Positions 12,319 through 24,583 of a DNA stretch of 64,000 nucleotides are shown one piece after another (the first letter of the stretch is position 1; each line of letters starts with the position of its first letter). The position numbers and the translations under genes were made by a program. The DNA lies in NCBI RefSeq assembly GCF_016415625.1, contig NZ_WBXP01000016.1, positions 17,182-81,181 on the forward strand, read 5' to 3'. This DNA comes from Shimwellia pseudoproteus (GTDB lineage Bacteria > Pseudomonadota > Gammaproteobacteria > Enterobacterales > Enterobacteriaceae). The notes under the pieces are model-generated. The model was not told the origin of the DNA and searched no databases. It saw only the letters and a program-made list of their open reading frames with translations.

Positions 12319-12903
12319 ATGCCAGTCAACATTCAGATTATTAAAGATAAGCTGTTGTCAGATAACTATTTTATTCTGCGCAATATTACCTATGATTTAA
12401 CCCGTAAAAATGGCGAGGTGGTGCGCCAGCGCCGCGAAGTGTATGACCGGGGTAACGGGGCGGCGATCCTGCTTTACAACCGCGCCAGTAATAGCGTGGT
12501 GTTAACCCGCCAGTTCCGGATTGCCACCTGGCACAACGGTAACCCGGACGGCATGTTGATTGAGGCCTGTGCCGGGCTGCTGGATGACGATGCGCCAGAG
12601 GTGTGTGTGCGCAAAGAGGCGATGGAGGAGACCGGCTACCGGGTGGATGATGTCTGCCAGGTGTATGGGTTGTTTATGTCCCCGGGCGGGGTCACCGAAA
12701 AAGTCCACCTGTTTACTGGTGAGTATCAGCCCTCTCAGCATACCGGTAGCGGTGGCGGGGTGGATGATGAAGATATTGATGTGCTGGAGCTGCCTTTCCC
12801 CCAGGCACTGGCCATGATCCGCAGCGGCGATATTTGCGACGCGAAAACCGTTATTCTGCTCCAGCATTTGGCGCTGGAGGGGATCTTGCAACCGGGCAAG
12901 TAG
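12319..12903 (+). CDS. nudK: GDP-mannose pyrophosphatase NudK
   Basis: Nudix hydrolase of 194 residues resembling E. coli NudK, which splits GDP-mannose into GMP and mannose-1-phosphate. The N-terminus (LSDNYFILRNITYDLTRKNG) and the SPGGVTEKVHLF segment are diagnostic of the family. The catalytic helix KEAMEETG (residues 99-106) with its metal-binding glutamates is intact. Residue 92, which I recall as glutamate in E. coli, is alanine here. The ATG at 12319 follows a short spacer after the aegA terminator. Confidence 0.9.
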   Translation: MPVNIQIIKDKLLSDNYFILRNITYDLTRKNGEVVRQRREVYDRGNGAAILLYNRASNSVVLTRQFRIATWHNGNPDGMLIEACAGLLDDDAPEVCVRKEAMEETGYRVDDVCQVYGLFMSPGGVTEKVHLFTGEYQPSQHTGSGGGVDDEDIDVLELPFPQALAMIRSGDICDAKTVILLQHLALEGILQPGK

Positions 12904-13013
12904 TCATATTTTTGCCGTCTGGCTATCCGATAAATCCGATTGAGTCAGGCGCTGCCAGGTACCAAGATAGCCCTTCGCTGTGCTGTCTATTGCTGATTCA
13001 GGAAACGCCGGTC

Positions 13014-14054
13014 ATGGGGCATCGGATATTAAACATCGTTATCGTGTGGTTGCTGTCGACAGGCGCAGCCATGGCGGATCCGGTGCAGCAATCATTCGGT
13101 GACTGGCAGGTAACCTGTAATAATCAGAACTTCTGCCAGGCCCGTAATACCGGGGCCTATAGTGGGCTGGTGATGACCCTGGGGCGCAGCCCGGGAGCCA
13201 AAAATGATCTTTCTCTGCGCCTCGATCTCGGCAGTATTGACCGGCCAATATCCAGCCCGGATGTCCTCACCACCGACCTGCGACTGGATGGCGCCCCCCT
13301 GGTGCTATCCGGAAAATGGCAAGCCACTCCCCACCACCTTTATACTGACGATACCGGCGCCGTGAACCGGCTGCTCAGCCAGCTTCAGCCCGCCAGCAGC
13401 CTGTCGCTTTCCGGTGGGAAACAGACCATTTCGCTAAGCGGCCTGATGGGCGCACTCAATTTTATTGATCAACAGCAGCGCCGTGCGGGCAGTGAAACCG
13501 CCTGGGTTCAGAAAGGGGATAACTCACCGTTAAACGTGCCCCCGGCACCGGCGCTCAGTACGGTGACCGCCCCCAAAAATGCTGTTGCGCCCCTCAGCCA
13601 GCAAGAGTTCGCGGGGTTACGGGATTACGGTGACTGGCGGATGGCCTACAGCAATTGTTCCCTGGACCCCGGGCGGCGGCAACTGCATCTTGCTGCCCTG
13701 AGCGGTGATAAAGCCCTGATCATGATCGACTGTGAGGCCGGGGCCTATAATGTGGTGGAGCTGGCGTGGCTGGTGTCGCGCACGCCGCCGTATGCTGCCC
13801 GCCCGCTGCGGCTGTTATTGCCATTTAGCCCGGCCAACCAGCCCCGGGAGGTCGTGCTGATGAACGCCCGCTATGATGAAGCCCGTAATGAACTGGCCAC
13901 CCTGGCCAAGTGGCGCGGGGTGGGGGACTGTGGTGTGGCGACCCGCTGGCGGTTTGACGGCCAGCGGTTTCAACTGGTGCGCTATGCCCAGGAGAGCCAG
14001 TGCGATGGCTGGCACGGGGCCGATAGCTGGCCCACCCTGTGGGTGACCCAGTAA
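13014..14054 (+). CDS. ypfG: YpfG family DUF1176 periplasmic protein
   Basis: A 346-residue exported protein of unknown function, the counterpart of E. coli YpfG. It begins with a typical signal peptide (MGHRILNIVIVWLLSTGAAMA, cut before DPVQQ). The mature part holds six cysteines in widely spaced positions (CNNQNFC, NCSLDP, DCEAG, DCGVA, QCDGW), suggesting three disulfides. The ATG at 13014 is chosen over the much longer in-frame extension to 12834 because it starts the signal peptide and has an AGGAAA ribosome-binding site. It converges with tktB, 9 bases between the stops. Confidence 0.9.
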   Translation: MGHRILNIVIVWLLSTGAAMADPVQQSFGDWQVTCNNQNFCQARNTGAYSGLVMTLGRSPGAKNDLSLRLDLGSIDRPISSPDVLTTDLRLDGAPLVLSGKWQATPHHLYTDDTGAVNRLLSQLQPASSLSLSGGKQTISLSGLMGALNFIDQQQRRAGSETAWVQKGDNSPLNVPPAPALSTVTAPKNAVAPLSQQEFAGLRDYGDWRMAYSNCSLDPGRRQLHLAALSGDKALIMIDCEAGAYNVVELAWLVSRTPPYAARPLRLLLPFSPANQPREVVLMNARYDEARNELATLAKWRGVGDCGVATRWRFDGQRFQLVRYAQESQCDGWHGADSWPTLWVTQ

Positions 14055-14063
14055 CCCCGCAGG

Positions 14064-16088
14064 CTACCCAATGCTATTGCCGGCAGACAGGGATTGACCC
14101 AGAAGCTGCCGGGCGTGTTTGACAATATTTTCCACCGTAAAGCCGAAGAACGGGAACAACTTGCCTGCCGGGGCCGATTCCCCAAAGCTGGTCATGCCGA
14201 TAATTGCCCCGTGGCGGCCGGTATATTTGTGCCAGTAGTCGGCAATCCCCGCTTCCACCGCAATCACCCGGCTAACATCCGGCGGCAGCACCAGATCCTT
14301 CCACGCCTGATCCTGGGCATCAAAGGTGTCGGTGGACGGCATCGAGACCACCTGTACCGCCACCCCCTGCTGGCTGAGCTCATCCGCCGCCTGAATAGTT
14401 ATCTCTACTTCCGAGCCGGTGGCTATCAGTACCAGGTCGGGCTTACCGGCACAGGGGCGCAGAATGTAGCCCCCCCGGGCGATATCCGCTACTTGTTCCG
14501 GGGTCCTTGGCATCTGGGCCAGGTTCTGACGTGACAATATCAGTGCCGTCGGGCCATGTTGCCGCTCCAGTGCCCGGCTCCACGCCACGGCGGTTTCCAC
14601 CTGATCACAGGGGCGCCAGGTGCTGAACCCCGGGGTCAGGCGCAGGCTGGCCAGCTGTTCAACGGCCTGATGGGTCGGCCCGTCTTCGCCCAGCCCGATG
14701 GAGTCATGGGTGTAGACCATTATCTGATGGGCCTTCATCAGTGACGCCATACGCGCGGCGTTACGGGCATATTCCACAAACATCAAAAAGGTCGCACTGT
14801 AGGGGACAAACCCCCCGTGCAGGGCAATCCCGTTGGCGATGGCGGTCATCCCGAATTCGCGCACCCCGTAGTGGATGTAGTTACCGTCGCGGTGGGTGAG
14901 TAGCTCCCGTGAACCAGACCAGATCGTCAGATTGCTGGGGGCCAGGTCGGCAGAGCCGCCCATCAGCTCCGGTAAATGAGGGCCAAGGGCGTTAAGGTAA
15001 TTTTGCGATGCCTTACGGGAGGCAATACTCGCCGGGGTAGCCTGGAGCTGGGTAATGTACTGCTGGCTGATCGGCTGCCAGTCCGCCGGAAGTTGCCCGT
15101 CCATGCGCCGGGTAAATTCACTGGCCAGCGCCGGGTGGGCCTGCTGCCAGCTGGCGTAGACCGCATTCCACTGGCGCTCGGCCTGGGCCCCTTTTTGGCG
15201 CGCGTCCCACGCCTGATAAATATCCGGGGGGATGTCAAACGGCGGATAAGCCCAGCCCAGCTGCTGGCGGGCCAGGGCGACTTCTTGTTCCCCCAGCGGG
15301 GAGCCGTGGGCTTCTTCTGTACCGGCTTTGTTTGGGGAGCCAAAGCCAATCACGGTGCGGCACATGATAAGGGTCGGCTTGTCGGTAACCCCTTTTGCGT
15401 CGTTAATGGCTTTTTTAATCGCCTGCGGATCGTGGCCGTCGATATCGCGGATCACATGCCAGTGATAGGCTTCAAAACGCAGGGCGGTATCGTCGGTAAA
15501 CCAGCCCTCGGTATGGCCATCAATGGAGATACCGTTATGGTCATAAAAGCCAATCAGTTTTCCCAGCCCCAGGGTGCCGGCCAGTGAGCATGCCTCATGG
15601 GATATGCCTTCCATCAGGCAGCCATCCCCCATAAAGACCCAGGTGTAGTGGTCGACAATGTCGTAACCGGGGCGGTTGAATTGTGCCGCCAGGGTGCGTT
15701 CGGCAATGGCCAGCCCGACGGCATTGGCCAGCCCCTGGCCCAGGGGGCCGGTGGTGGTTTCCACCCCAGGCGTGAGCCCGTGCTCCGGGTGCCCCGGGGT
15801 ACGGGAATGCAGCTGCCGGAAATTTTTCAGCTCTTCAATGGGCAGATCGTAGCCCGTCAGGTGCAGCAGGCTGTAAAGCAGCATTGAGGCATGGCCATTA
15901 GACAGCACAAAGCGATCCCGGTTATACCAGTGAGGATTGCCTGGATTGTGCTTGTGGAAGTCGTTCCACAATACTTCGGCAATATCGGCCATGCCCATCG
16001 GTGCCCCTGGGTGGCCGCTGTTGGCTTTCTGTACCGCATCCATACTGAGGGCGCGAATGGCATTAGCGAGTCGTTGACGAGATGACAT
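14064..16088 (-). CDS. tktB: Transketolase 2
   Basis: Thiamine-diphosphate-dependent transketolase of the non-oxidative pentose phosphate pathway, 674 residues. The conserved N-terminus ([20 protein letters not shown]), the TPP/metal motif [26 protein letters not shown] and the catalytic-site segment [14 protein letters not shown] are present. It matches E. coli TktB better than TktA in position and sequence. In E. coli talA lies directly upstream of tktB in one operon; here talA is absent and the upstream neighbour is the divergent maeB. A GGAG ribosome-binding site precedes the start. Confidence 0.94.
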   Translation of the reverse strand: MSSRQRLANAIRALSMDAVQKANSGHPGAPMGMADIAEVLWNDFHKHNPGNPHWYNRDRFVLSNGHASMLLYSLLHLTGYDLPIEELKNFRQLHSRTPGHPEHGLTPGVETTTGPLGQGLANAVGLAIAERTLAAQFNRPGYDIVDHYTWVFMGDGCLMEGISHEACSLAGTLGLGKLIGFYDHNGISIDGHTEGWFTDDTALRFEAYHWHVIRDIDGHDPQAIKKAINDAKGVTDKPTLIMCRTVIGFGSPNKAGTEEAHGSPLGEQEVALARQQLGWAYPPFDIPPDIYQAWDARQKGAQAERQWNAVYASWQQAHPALASEFTRRMDGQLPADWQPISQQYITQLQATPASIASRKASQNYLNALGPHLPELMGGSADLAPSNLTIWSGSRELLTHRDGNYIHYGVREFGMTAIANGIALHGGFVPYSATFLMFVEYARNAARMASLMKAHQIMVYTHDSIGLGEDGPTHQAVEQLASLRLTPGFSTWRPCDQVETAVAWSRALERQHGPTALILSRQNLAQMPRTPEQVADIARGGYILRPCAGKPDLVLIATGSEVEITIQAADELSQQGVAVQVVSMPSTDTFDAQDQAWKDLVLPPDVSRVIAVEAGIADYWHKYTGRHGAIIGMTSFGESAPAGKLFPFFGFTVENIVKHARQLLGQSLSAGNSIG

Positions 16089-16490
16089 GGTGCACTCCGT
16101 GGTAAACGCCGTTGGTTTTACTGAAGAAAATGGCGCTCCTGTCCGGTAAGTGGTGTCTGGTCACAGAGAAAACTGTAAGCGTTGATATCATGATACCGGC
16201 TATCGCAGGAGCGACCCTTTGCGGGTTATCAATGGATAACAAAAGGTTAACCTACGTGTCTTGGCACAGTGGTCAGGAAAAATAGTCTCCCTGACAAAAA
16301 AGCATAGCAGAGGGGAATAGCAATGCGCGCCGGGATGAGTAACATAGTGTTTATAAATTTCTAACAATATTGCGCAATCACCTTAAGGGCAGCCGGTCGC
16401 TGAACGTATCACGCAACCTGATGGCTTTCAGTGTTGCTGCTTTTGGTGTTATGCGTTGCTTTTTTTATACCCTACGTAAAGGACAGTAAA
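16089..16490. other. 402-bp divergent region tktB/maeB (no talA)
   Basis: Promoter region for two divergent genes. I find no remnant of transaldolase A, which occupies this place in E. coli, so the loss looks clean. A small palindrome ATTGCGCAAT is at 16369-16378. No recognisable regulator site. Confidence 0.5.
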
Positions 16491-18770
16491 ATGGACGACC
16501 AGTTAAAACAAAGTGCCCTCGATTTTCATGAGTTCCCGGTTCCGGGGAAAATTCAGGTCTCTCCCACTAAGCCGTTAGCCACCCAGCGCGATCTGGCGCT
16601 GGCTTATTCCCCGGGGGTTGCGGCACCTTGCCTGGAAATCGCCGCGGACCCGCTGGCGGCCCATAAATATACTGCCCGGGGTAACCTGGTGGCGGTGGTT
16701 TCCAACGGTACCGCGGTACTGGGGCTGGGGAATATTGGGGCACTGGCGGGTAAACCGGTCATGGAAGGTAAAGGGGTGCTGTTTAAGAAGTTCGCCGGTA
16801 TTGATGTGTTTGATATCGAAGTGGACGAGCTGGACCCGGATAAATTTATCGATGTGGTGGCGGCGCTGGAGCCCACCTTCGGCGGGATAAACCTTGAGGA
16901 TATCAAAGCGCCGGAGTGTTTTTATATTGAGAAGAAACTGCGCGAGCGCATGAATATTCCGGTATTCCATGACGATCAGCACGGCACGGCCATTATTTGT
17001 ACCGCGGCGGTGCTCAATGGCCTGCGGGTGGTCGAAAAGAACATTTCTGACGTGCGTCTGGTGGTTTCTGGCGCCGGGGCATCCGCCATTGCCTGCATGA
17101 ATTTGCTGGTGGCACTGGGAATGCAAAAGCACAACATCGTGGTGTGTGACTCCAAAGGGGTCATCTACAAAGGCCGCGAAGAAAACATGGCGGAAACCAA
17201 AGCCGCCTACGCGGTTAACGATGACGGCAAACGCACTCTGGATGATGTTATCGACGGGGCTGATATCTTCCTCGGCTGTTCCGGGCCGCGGGTATTGACC
17301 CAGTCGATGGTGAAAAAAATGGGCACGTCGCCGCTGATCCTGGCGCTGGCCAACCCGGAACCGGAAATTCTGCCGCCGCTGGCGAAAGCGGTCCGCCCGG
17401 ATGCGATTATCTGTACCGGGCGCTCGGATTTTCCGAACCAGGTGAATAACGTGCTGTGCTTCCCGTTTATTTTCCGCGGCGCGCTGGACGTGGGCGCCAC
17501 CACCATTAATGAAGAGATGAAACTGGCGGCGGTCCACGCCATTGCTGAGCTGGCCCTTGCAGAGCAGAGCGAAGTGGTGGCTTCAGCCTATGGCGATCAG
17601 GAACTCACCTTTGGGCCGGAGTATTTGATCCCTAAACCGTTCGATCCGCGGTTGATAGTCAAGATAGCCCCGGCGGTGGCGAAGGCGGCGATGGCGTCCG
17701 GGGTGGCGACGCGCCCGATTGCCGACTTTGACACCTACAGCGAAAAACTGACGGAGTTTGTTTATAAAACCAACCTGTTTATGAAGCCTATCTTCTCCCA
17801 GGCCCGCAAAGATCCTAAGCGCGTTATCCTGGCGGAAGGGGAAGAGAGCCGCGTGCTGCACGCAACCCAGGAGCTGGTCAGCCTCGGGCTGGCAAGACCG
17901 ATTCTGGTGGGCCGTCCTGGCGTTATCGAAATGCGTATCAAAAAACTGGGGCTGCAAATCCAGGCGGAAAAAGATTTTGATATCGTCAATAACGAATCCG
18001 ATCCGCGCTTTAAAACCTACTGGACTGAGTACTACAACATGATGAAGCGCCAGGGGATAAGCCAGGAACAGGCCCAGCGCGCGGTGATTGGCAATACCAC
18101 GGTGATTGGCGCCATCATGCTGCATCGCGGTGAGGCCGATGCGCTGATTTGCGGCACCGTGGGGGACTACCATGAACATTTCGCGGTGATTGAAAAAATG
18201 TTCGCCTACCGTAACGGCACCCGCACTGCCGGGGCAATGAATGCCCTGTTGCTGCCGAGCGGTAACACCTTTATTGCCGATACCTACGTTAATGACGATC
18301 CGACACCGGAACAGTTAACGGAAATTACCCTGATGGCGGCGGAAACCGTGCGCCGTTTCGGTATTGAACCTAAAGTGGCGTTACTGTCCCACTCCAACTA
18401 CGGTTCTTCGGACTCGCCGGCGGCGCGCAAAATGCGCGATACCCTCGAAATGGTTCGCGCCCGGGCCCCGGAACTGAGCATTGATGGTGAAATGCACGGT
18501 GATGCGGCGCTGGTGGAAAGTATTCGTAATGAGCGGATGCCGGACAGCCCGCTGAAAGGCGCGGCTAATGTGCTGATCATGCCGAATATGGAAGCCGCGC
18601 GCATTAGCTATAACCTGCTGCGGGTGTCCAGTTCGGAAGGGGTGACCGTGGGGCCGGTACTGATGGGCATCGCCAAACCGGTACATATCCTGACGCCGAT
18701 TGCCTCGGTACGCCGGATAGTGAACATGGTGGCGCTGGCGGTAGTGGAAGCGCAGACCGCACCGCTGTAA
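16491..18770 (+). CDS. maeB: NADP-dependent malic enzyme
   Basis: MaeB decarboxylates malate to pyruvate with NADP. The 759-residue length equals E. coli MaeB: an N-terminal malic-enzyme half ([23 protein letters not shown], Rossmann [20 protein letters not shown]) and a C-terminal phosphotransacetylase-like half that in E. coli is regulatory. The start at 16491 ([15 protein letters not shown]) is preceded by AAAGGACAG and is the same as in E. coli; the in-frame extension to 16431 is hydrophobic and not part of the family. Its neighbours tktB and hemF point away from or toward it on the other strand. Confidence 0.96.
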   Translation: MDDQLKQSALDFHEFPVPGKIQVSPTKPLATQRDLALAYSPGVAAPCLEIAADPLAAHKYTARGNLVAVVSNGTAVLGLGNIGALAGKPVMEGKGVLFKKFAGIDVFDIEVDELDPDKFIDVVAALEPTFGGINLEDIKAPECFYIEKKLRERMNIPVFHDDQHGTAIICTAAVLNGLRVVEKNISDVRLVVSGAGASAIACMNLLVALGMQKHNIVVCDSKGVIYKGREENMAETKAAYAVNDDGKRTLDDVIDGADIFLGCSGPRVLTQSMVKKMGTSPLILALANPEPEILPPLAKAVRPDAIICTGRSDFPNQVNNVLCFPFIFRGALDVGATTINEEMKLAAVHAIAELALAEQSEVVASAYGDQELTFGPEYLIPKPFDPRLIVKIAPAVAKAAMASGVATRPIADFDTYSEKLTEFVYKTNLFMKPIFSQARKDPKRVILAEGEESRVLHATQELVSLGLARPILVGRPGVIEMRIKKLGLQIQAEKDFDIVNNESDPRFKTYWTEYYNMMKRQGISQEQAQRAVIGNTTVIGAIMLHRGEADALICGTVGDYHEHFAVIEKMFAYRNGTRTAGAMNALLLPSGNTFIADTYVNDDPTPEQLTEITLMAAETVRRFGIEPKVALLSHSNYGSSDSPAARKMRDTLEMVRARAPELSIDGEMHGDAALVESIRNERMPDSPLKGAANVLIMPNMEAARISYNLLRVSSSEGVTVGPVLMGIAKPVHILTPIASVRRIVNMVALAVVEAQTAPL

Positions 18771-18776
18771 TAAATA

Positions 18777-18798
18777 CCCCCGCCGGGAACGGCGGGGG
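18777..18798. terminator. GC-rich hairpin between maeB and hemF
   Basis: Perfect 8-bp stem CCCCCGCC / GGCGGGGG with a six-base loop between convergent genes. There is no T-tract, so it is only a candidate terminator or mRNA 3' stabiliser. Confidence 0.5.
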
Positions 18799-18808
18799 AG
18801 CCATGCGG

Positions 18809-20586
<1,778 letters not shown>

Positions 20587-20807
20587 GCGACCCAAATTTT
20601 ATCTCATGAATAAACCAGAACGAGCAGAAGTTATAGCGTATTGCGTATCATGACACGATGCGTATTACGGCGAAATGTTTAACCATTCATTTCAGATAAT
20701 GACGGCTGACATTATGCCACTTTTATTGGGTATATACCGCAGATATTGGCTAATTGGTCAGATAACGCCATAATCTGCGTTTTACTATCACAGAAACGAG
20801 AATATCG

Positions 20808-21233
20808 ATGGAGATACGCGTTTTTCGCCAGGCGGATTTCGACGAAGTTATCACCTTGTGGGAGCGTTGTGAGCTACTGCGCCCCTGGAACGATCCGGAA
20901 ATGGATATCGAACGTAAAATGCAGTACGGGGCGGATCTGTTCCTGGTGGCGGAAGTGGGCGGCGAAGTAATCGGTACCGTAATGGGCGGTTACGACGGCC
21001 ACCGCGGTTCGGCGTATTATCTGGGGGTGCACCCGGATTACCGGGGGCGCGGTATCGCTAATGCGCTACTCAACCGGCTGGAGAAAAAGCTGATTGCCCG
21101 CGGGTGTCCGAAGCTGCACATCATGGTGCGCGAGGAGAATGACCTGGTCATCGGCCTGTATGAAAAGATTGGTTATGACCACCAGGACAGTATTACCCTG
21201 GGTAAGCGTCTGATTGAAGACGACGAATACTGA
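20808..21233 (+). CDS. ypeA: GNAT family acetyltransferase YpeA
   Basis: A 141-residue GNAT acetyltransferase, same length as E. coli YpeA. The acetyl-CoA pyrophosphate loop is [20 protein letters not shown], preceded by the beta strand SAYYLGV. The substrate is not known. Only an AGAA-like ribosome-binding site (ACGAGAATATCG) precedes the ATG. It is divergent from amiA. Confidence 0.92.
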   Translation: MEIRVFRQADFDEVITLWERCELLRPWNDPEMDIERKMQYGADLFLVAEVGGEVIGTVMGGYDGHRGSAYYLGVHPDYRGRGIANALLNRLEKKLIARGCPKLHIMVREENDLVIGLYEKIGYDHQDSITLGKRLIEDDEY

Positions 21234-21310
21234 ACCGGCGCGGCGGGGGAGCGAAGCGCTGCTTTCCCGTTGCGACGCGGCCTATCTTTCTCTCGCTGAT
21301 TACCGGGTCT

Positions 21311-21751
21311 ATGAACTACCTGCCTTCCGATTTTGATCGCCACGGGCTGTTACGCCTGCCGCCGGCATTTTGGGGCATTCTGCTGCTCCAGGCCAGAAAC
21401 TGGGTATTACTGCTGCTTGCCGGCGCCTCCCGCAGTGAGGGGGGTACGCTGTTGGCGCTGTTCTACCCGGATCGGAGCCTGTTTTTGGTGGGGCTGATAC
21501 CGGGTGTCCCGGCGGTGCTGGCGTTTTTATTGACCGGGCGGCGACAGGTTTTCCCCCGCTTATGGTATTGCTGGCGCTGGGTGCTTATCGCCACACAACT
21601 GGTGATAATTGCTTTACAATTGCTCGCCCTGAATGGCTTCTCTGCGCTGTCCGGGCCGGGCGTTGCGTTACTGACGGGCGATGTCTTTGCCCTGTGGTTA
21701 CTGCTGTTTCAGCAGCGTGTACGGGACTGTTTTTCCCATGAGTTGCTGTGA
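21311..21751 (+). CDS. yfeZ: YfeZ family DUF2919 inner-membrane protein
   Basis: A 146-residue integral membrane protein with about four hydrophobic segments (for example FWGILLLQARNWVLLLLAGAS and LFLVGLIPGVPAVLAFLLTG), located as in E. coli between ypeA and yfeY. The charged FPRLWYCWRW loop is typical of the family. Function unknown. It lies 77 bases after ypeA and 65 bases before yfeY, so these may be transcribed together. Confidence 0.83.
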   Translation: MNYLPSDFDRHGLLRLPPAFWGILLLQARNWVLLLLAGASRSEGGTLLALFYPDRSLFLVGLIPGVPAVLAFLLTGRRQVFPRLWYCWRWVLIATQLVIIALQLLALNGFSALSGPGVALLTGDVFALWLLLFQQRVRDCFSHELL

Positions 21752-21816
21752 GATGGCACTTTTTGTGCCATTAAGACTCCAATCATGGATTGTTACTGAC
21801 TACTAAGGAAGTCCGG

Positions 21817-22392
21817 ATGAAAAGCCTGCGTCTGATGATGCTTATTGCGCCGCTGGCGTTAAGTGGGTGTTCAACACTCTCGAACGTACACTGGTCAAAT
21901 ATGGCCCCGTGGAACTGGTTTGGCTCATCAATGACGGTGAGTGAAAAAGGCGTGGGCAACATCACCGCCAGTACCCCGATGACCCAAGAAGCAATGGAAG
22001 ATGCCATTGGCAGCGATTATCGCCTGCGCAGCGGCATGAAAATGGCCAATGGCAGTGTTGTGCGCTATTTCGAAGCGCTGAAAGACAATCAGCTGGCGCT
22101 AGTGATTGAAGGGGATAAAGGCCAGCTTTCCCGGGTAGTGGTACTGGATAAAGGCATCCCAACCGACAGCGGGGTTACCCTGGGAACACCGTTCCATACC
22201 CTGTACAGCAAAGCCTTTGGCGCCTGTGAACAGGCCAGTGGCGACAACAGCGGCATGGTGGCCTGTAAGGCACCGGACAGCCAGCATATTACCTATCTGT
22301 TTAGCGGCCAGTGGCGCGGTCCTGAGGGATTACTGCCTTCTGACGACACGCTGAAAGACTGGACACTTAATAAAATTGTCTGGCAGCGGTAA
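21817..22392 (+). CDS. yfeY: YfeY DUF1131 lipoprotein
   Basis: A 191-residue lipoprotein, the same length as E. coli YfeY. The signal peptide ends in a lipobox LSGC with the lipidated cysteine at residue 18. The mature part contains the family sequence VHWSNMAPWNWFGSS and the C-terminal FSGQWRGPEGLLPSDDTL. The ATG at 21817 has an AAGGA ribosome-binding site; an upstream in-frame start at 21790 would spoil the signal peptide. In E. coli yfeY belongs to the sigma-E regulon. Confidence 0.9.
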   Translation: MKSLRLMMLIAPLALSGCSTLSNVHWSNMAPWNWFGSSMTVSEKGVGNITASTPMTQEAMEDAIGSDYRLRSGMKMANGSVVRYFEALKDNQLALVIEGDKGQLSRVVVLDKGIPTDSGVTLGTPFHTLYSKAFGACEQASGDNSGMVACKAPDSQHITYLFSGQWRGPEGLLPSDDTLKDWTLNKIVWQR

Positions 22393-22479
22393 TATAGCCA
22401 CATAAAGCGTGGTCACAGACCTTTTTTACGCCAGGGTGGCGTACCTGATCACGCTATTGGTCGTTCTTTTGGAGGCATT

Positions 22480-23379
22480 ATGTCTGAGGTTCAAAGCGGT
22501 ATTTTACCGGAGCATTGTCGTGCAGCTATTTAGCTGGAAGCCAGCCTGGCAGGTAACTTGGCGGCGTTACGTCAGGGGAGCAAGGTATTCTGCCAGCAGG
22601 TTGCGGCATTTCAGGAAAAATATCCGGATGCGCACCTTGGGGTGGTCGTGGCATTTGGTCACGATGTCTGGCGTGAACTGGGGGCTGCCGGGAGTGCCGC
22701 AGAACTGAAAAACTTTACCCCGTTGGGCAAGGGGCTGGCACCGGCCACGCAACATGATGTGCTAATCCATATTATGTCCCTGCGCCATGACGTGAACTTT
22801 TCCGTGGCACAGGCGGCGCTGGCGGCGTTTGGCGAGACACTGAAAATCGAAGAAGAGACCCACGGGTTCCGCTGGGTTGAAGAACGTGACCTGAGCGGGT
22901 TTGTCGACGGTACCGAAAACCCTGCCGGTGATACCCCGCGCCGTGATGCTGCCGTGATCAACGGCGGGATTGATGATGGCGGTAGCTACGTGTTGTCCCA
23001 GCGCTGGGTACATAACCTGCCTGCCTTCCACCGCCTGAGTGAACACGATCAGGAGATGATCATTGGCCGTACTAAGGCCGACAGTGTGGAGATCGAACCG
23101 GATGAACGCCCGGTCACCTCGCACGTGACCCGGGTTGATTTAAAAGAAGACGGCAAAGGCTTGAAGATTGTGCGCCAGAGCCTGCCTTACGGCACCGCCA
23201 GCGGCGAGCACGGTCTCTACTTCTGCTCTTACGCGGCGCGCCTGCACAATATTGAACAGCAACTGCTGAGCATGTTTGGCGAGCTGGACGGTAAGCGAGA
23301 TGCGCTGCTGCGCTTCACCAAACCGGTAACCGGCGGCTACTATTTTGCCCCTTCTCTGACCGTACTGAACGCGCTGTAA
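22480..23379 (+). pseudogene. yfeX: Dyp-type heme peroxidase YfeX with in-frame TAG at codon 18
   Basis: From the ATG at 22480, with a strong GGAGG ribosome-binding site at 22471-22475, the frame reads MSEVQSGILPEHCRAAI, then TAG at 22531-22533, then continues in frame to 23379. With TAG read as an amino acid the product is 299 residues, exactly the length of E. coli YfeX, where I recall tryptophan (TGG) at this position. The rest looks intact, including the catalytic aspartate in GFVDGTENP and the proximal histidine in [13 protein letters not shown]. The nonsense codon would stop normal translation. A TTG at 22558 or later starts could give an N-terminally truncated product. YfeX decolorises dyes and oxidises porphyrinogens in E. 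coli. Confidence 0.85.
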
Positions 23380-23566
23380 CCCTCCCTTCCGGCGCGATGT
23401 CTGTCGCGCCGTTTAGTGTCGTAATCCCTGCTGTGCCGTGGCTTATATTGTTTCGAACTTGCAAATCGCCAAACGGTATATAAAAGCGTTACAGCTTTGC
23501 CTCCCGTTATAAATAAACTGGACACCGTATTAAGCGTGATGTTGACAGTTTTTATAAGGGGATCTC

Positions 23567-24583
23567 ATGGCCGTTAAGTCAGTTAAAAAAGTATGGCGTA
23601 TTGCTGCTGTTTCTCTGCTGCTGGCAGGCCAGGCCCACGCAACAGAATTGCTCAATAGCTCTTATGATGTTTCCCGGGAACTGTTTGCCGCGCTGAACCC
23701 GCCGTTTGAACAGCAATGGGCCAAAGAAAATGGCGGCGATAAGCTGACCATTAAACAGTCCCACGCGGGCTCGTCTAAACAGGCACTGGCTATTTTGCAG
23801 GGCTTAAAAGCAGACGTTGTAACCTATAACCAGGTGACAGATGTCCAGATCCTGCATGACCGGGGCAACCTTATCCCGGCCAACTGGCAAAGCCGCCTGC
23901 CGAATAACAGCTCGCCGTTCTATTCCACCATGGCGTTCCTGGTGCGTAAGGGAAACCCGAAAAATATCCACAGCTGGGCCGATCTGGTGCGCCCGGATGT
24001 TCAGCTCGTGTTCCCGAACCCGAAAACTTCCGGCAATGCCCGTTACACCTATCTGGCGGCCTGGGGGGCGGCGGCTAAAGCCGACGGTAACGATAACGCC
24101 AAAACCGAACAGTTTATGACCCAGTTCCTGAAAAACGTGGCGGTTTTTGATACCGGCGGACGCGGGGCGACCACGACGTTTGTGGAACGTGGCCTGGGTG
24201 ATGTGCTGATCACTTTTGAATCTGAAGTGAACAATATCCGTAACCAATACGCCAAAGAGGGTTACGAAGTGGTGGTGCCGCAGGTCAATATCCTGGCGGA
24301 GTTTCCGGTGGCCTGGCTGGATAAAAATGTTAAGGCCAACGGTACCGAAAAAGCCGCGCAGGATTACCTGAAATACCTTTACAGCCCGCAGGCCCAGGCG
24401 ATCATTACCAGCTACTACTACCGGGTAAACAACCCGGCGGTGATGGATAAACTGAAAGACAAGTTCCCGCAGACCGAGTTGTTCCGGGTGGAAGATCAGT
24501 TTGGCTCCTGGCCGGAAGTGATGAAAACCCACTTTGCCAGCGGCGGTGAGCTGGACAAGTTACTGGCGGCGGGGCGTAAGTAA
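23567..24583 (+). CDS. cysP: Thiosulfate/sulfate periplasmic binding protein
   Basis: Solute-binding component of the sulfate/thiosulfate ABC transporter, 338 residues as in E. coli. It has a signal peptide ([17 protein letters not shown], cut before TELLN) and family landmarks [37 protein letters not shown] and [12 protein letters not shown] that line the sulfate site. It heads the cysPTWA operon. The 187 bases upstream should hold a CysB-activated promoter; I could not place the -35 with confidence, which is usual for activator-dependent cys promoters. E. coli ucpA, next to cysP there, is missing. Confidence 0.96.
   Translation: MAVKSVKKVWRIAAVSLLLAGQAHATELLNSSYDVSRELFAALNPPFEQQWAKENGGDKLTIKQSHAGSSKQALAILQGLKADVVTYNQVTDVQILHDRGNLIPANWQSRLPNNSSPFYSTMAFLVRKGNPKNIHSWADLVRPDVQLVFPNPKTSGNARYTYLAAWGAAAKADGNDNAKTEQFMTQFLKNVAVFDTGGRGATTTFVERGLGDVLITFESEVNNIRNQYAKEGYEVVVPQVNILAEFPVAWLDKNVKANGTEKAAQDYLKYLYSPQAQAIITSYYYRVNNPAVMDKLKDKFPQTELFRVEDQFGSWPEVMKTHFASGGELDKLLAAGRK

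Noticed and set aside
12834..13013. 60-codon N-terminal extension of YpfG
   Set aside because: It overlaps nudK, lacks a ribosome-binding site and would bury the clear signal peptide starting at 13014.
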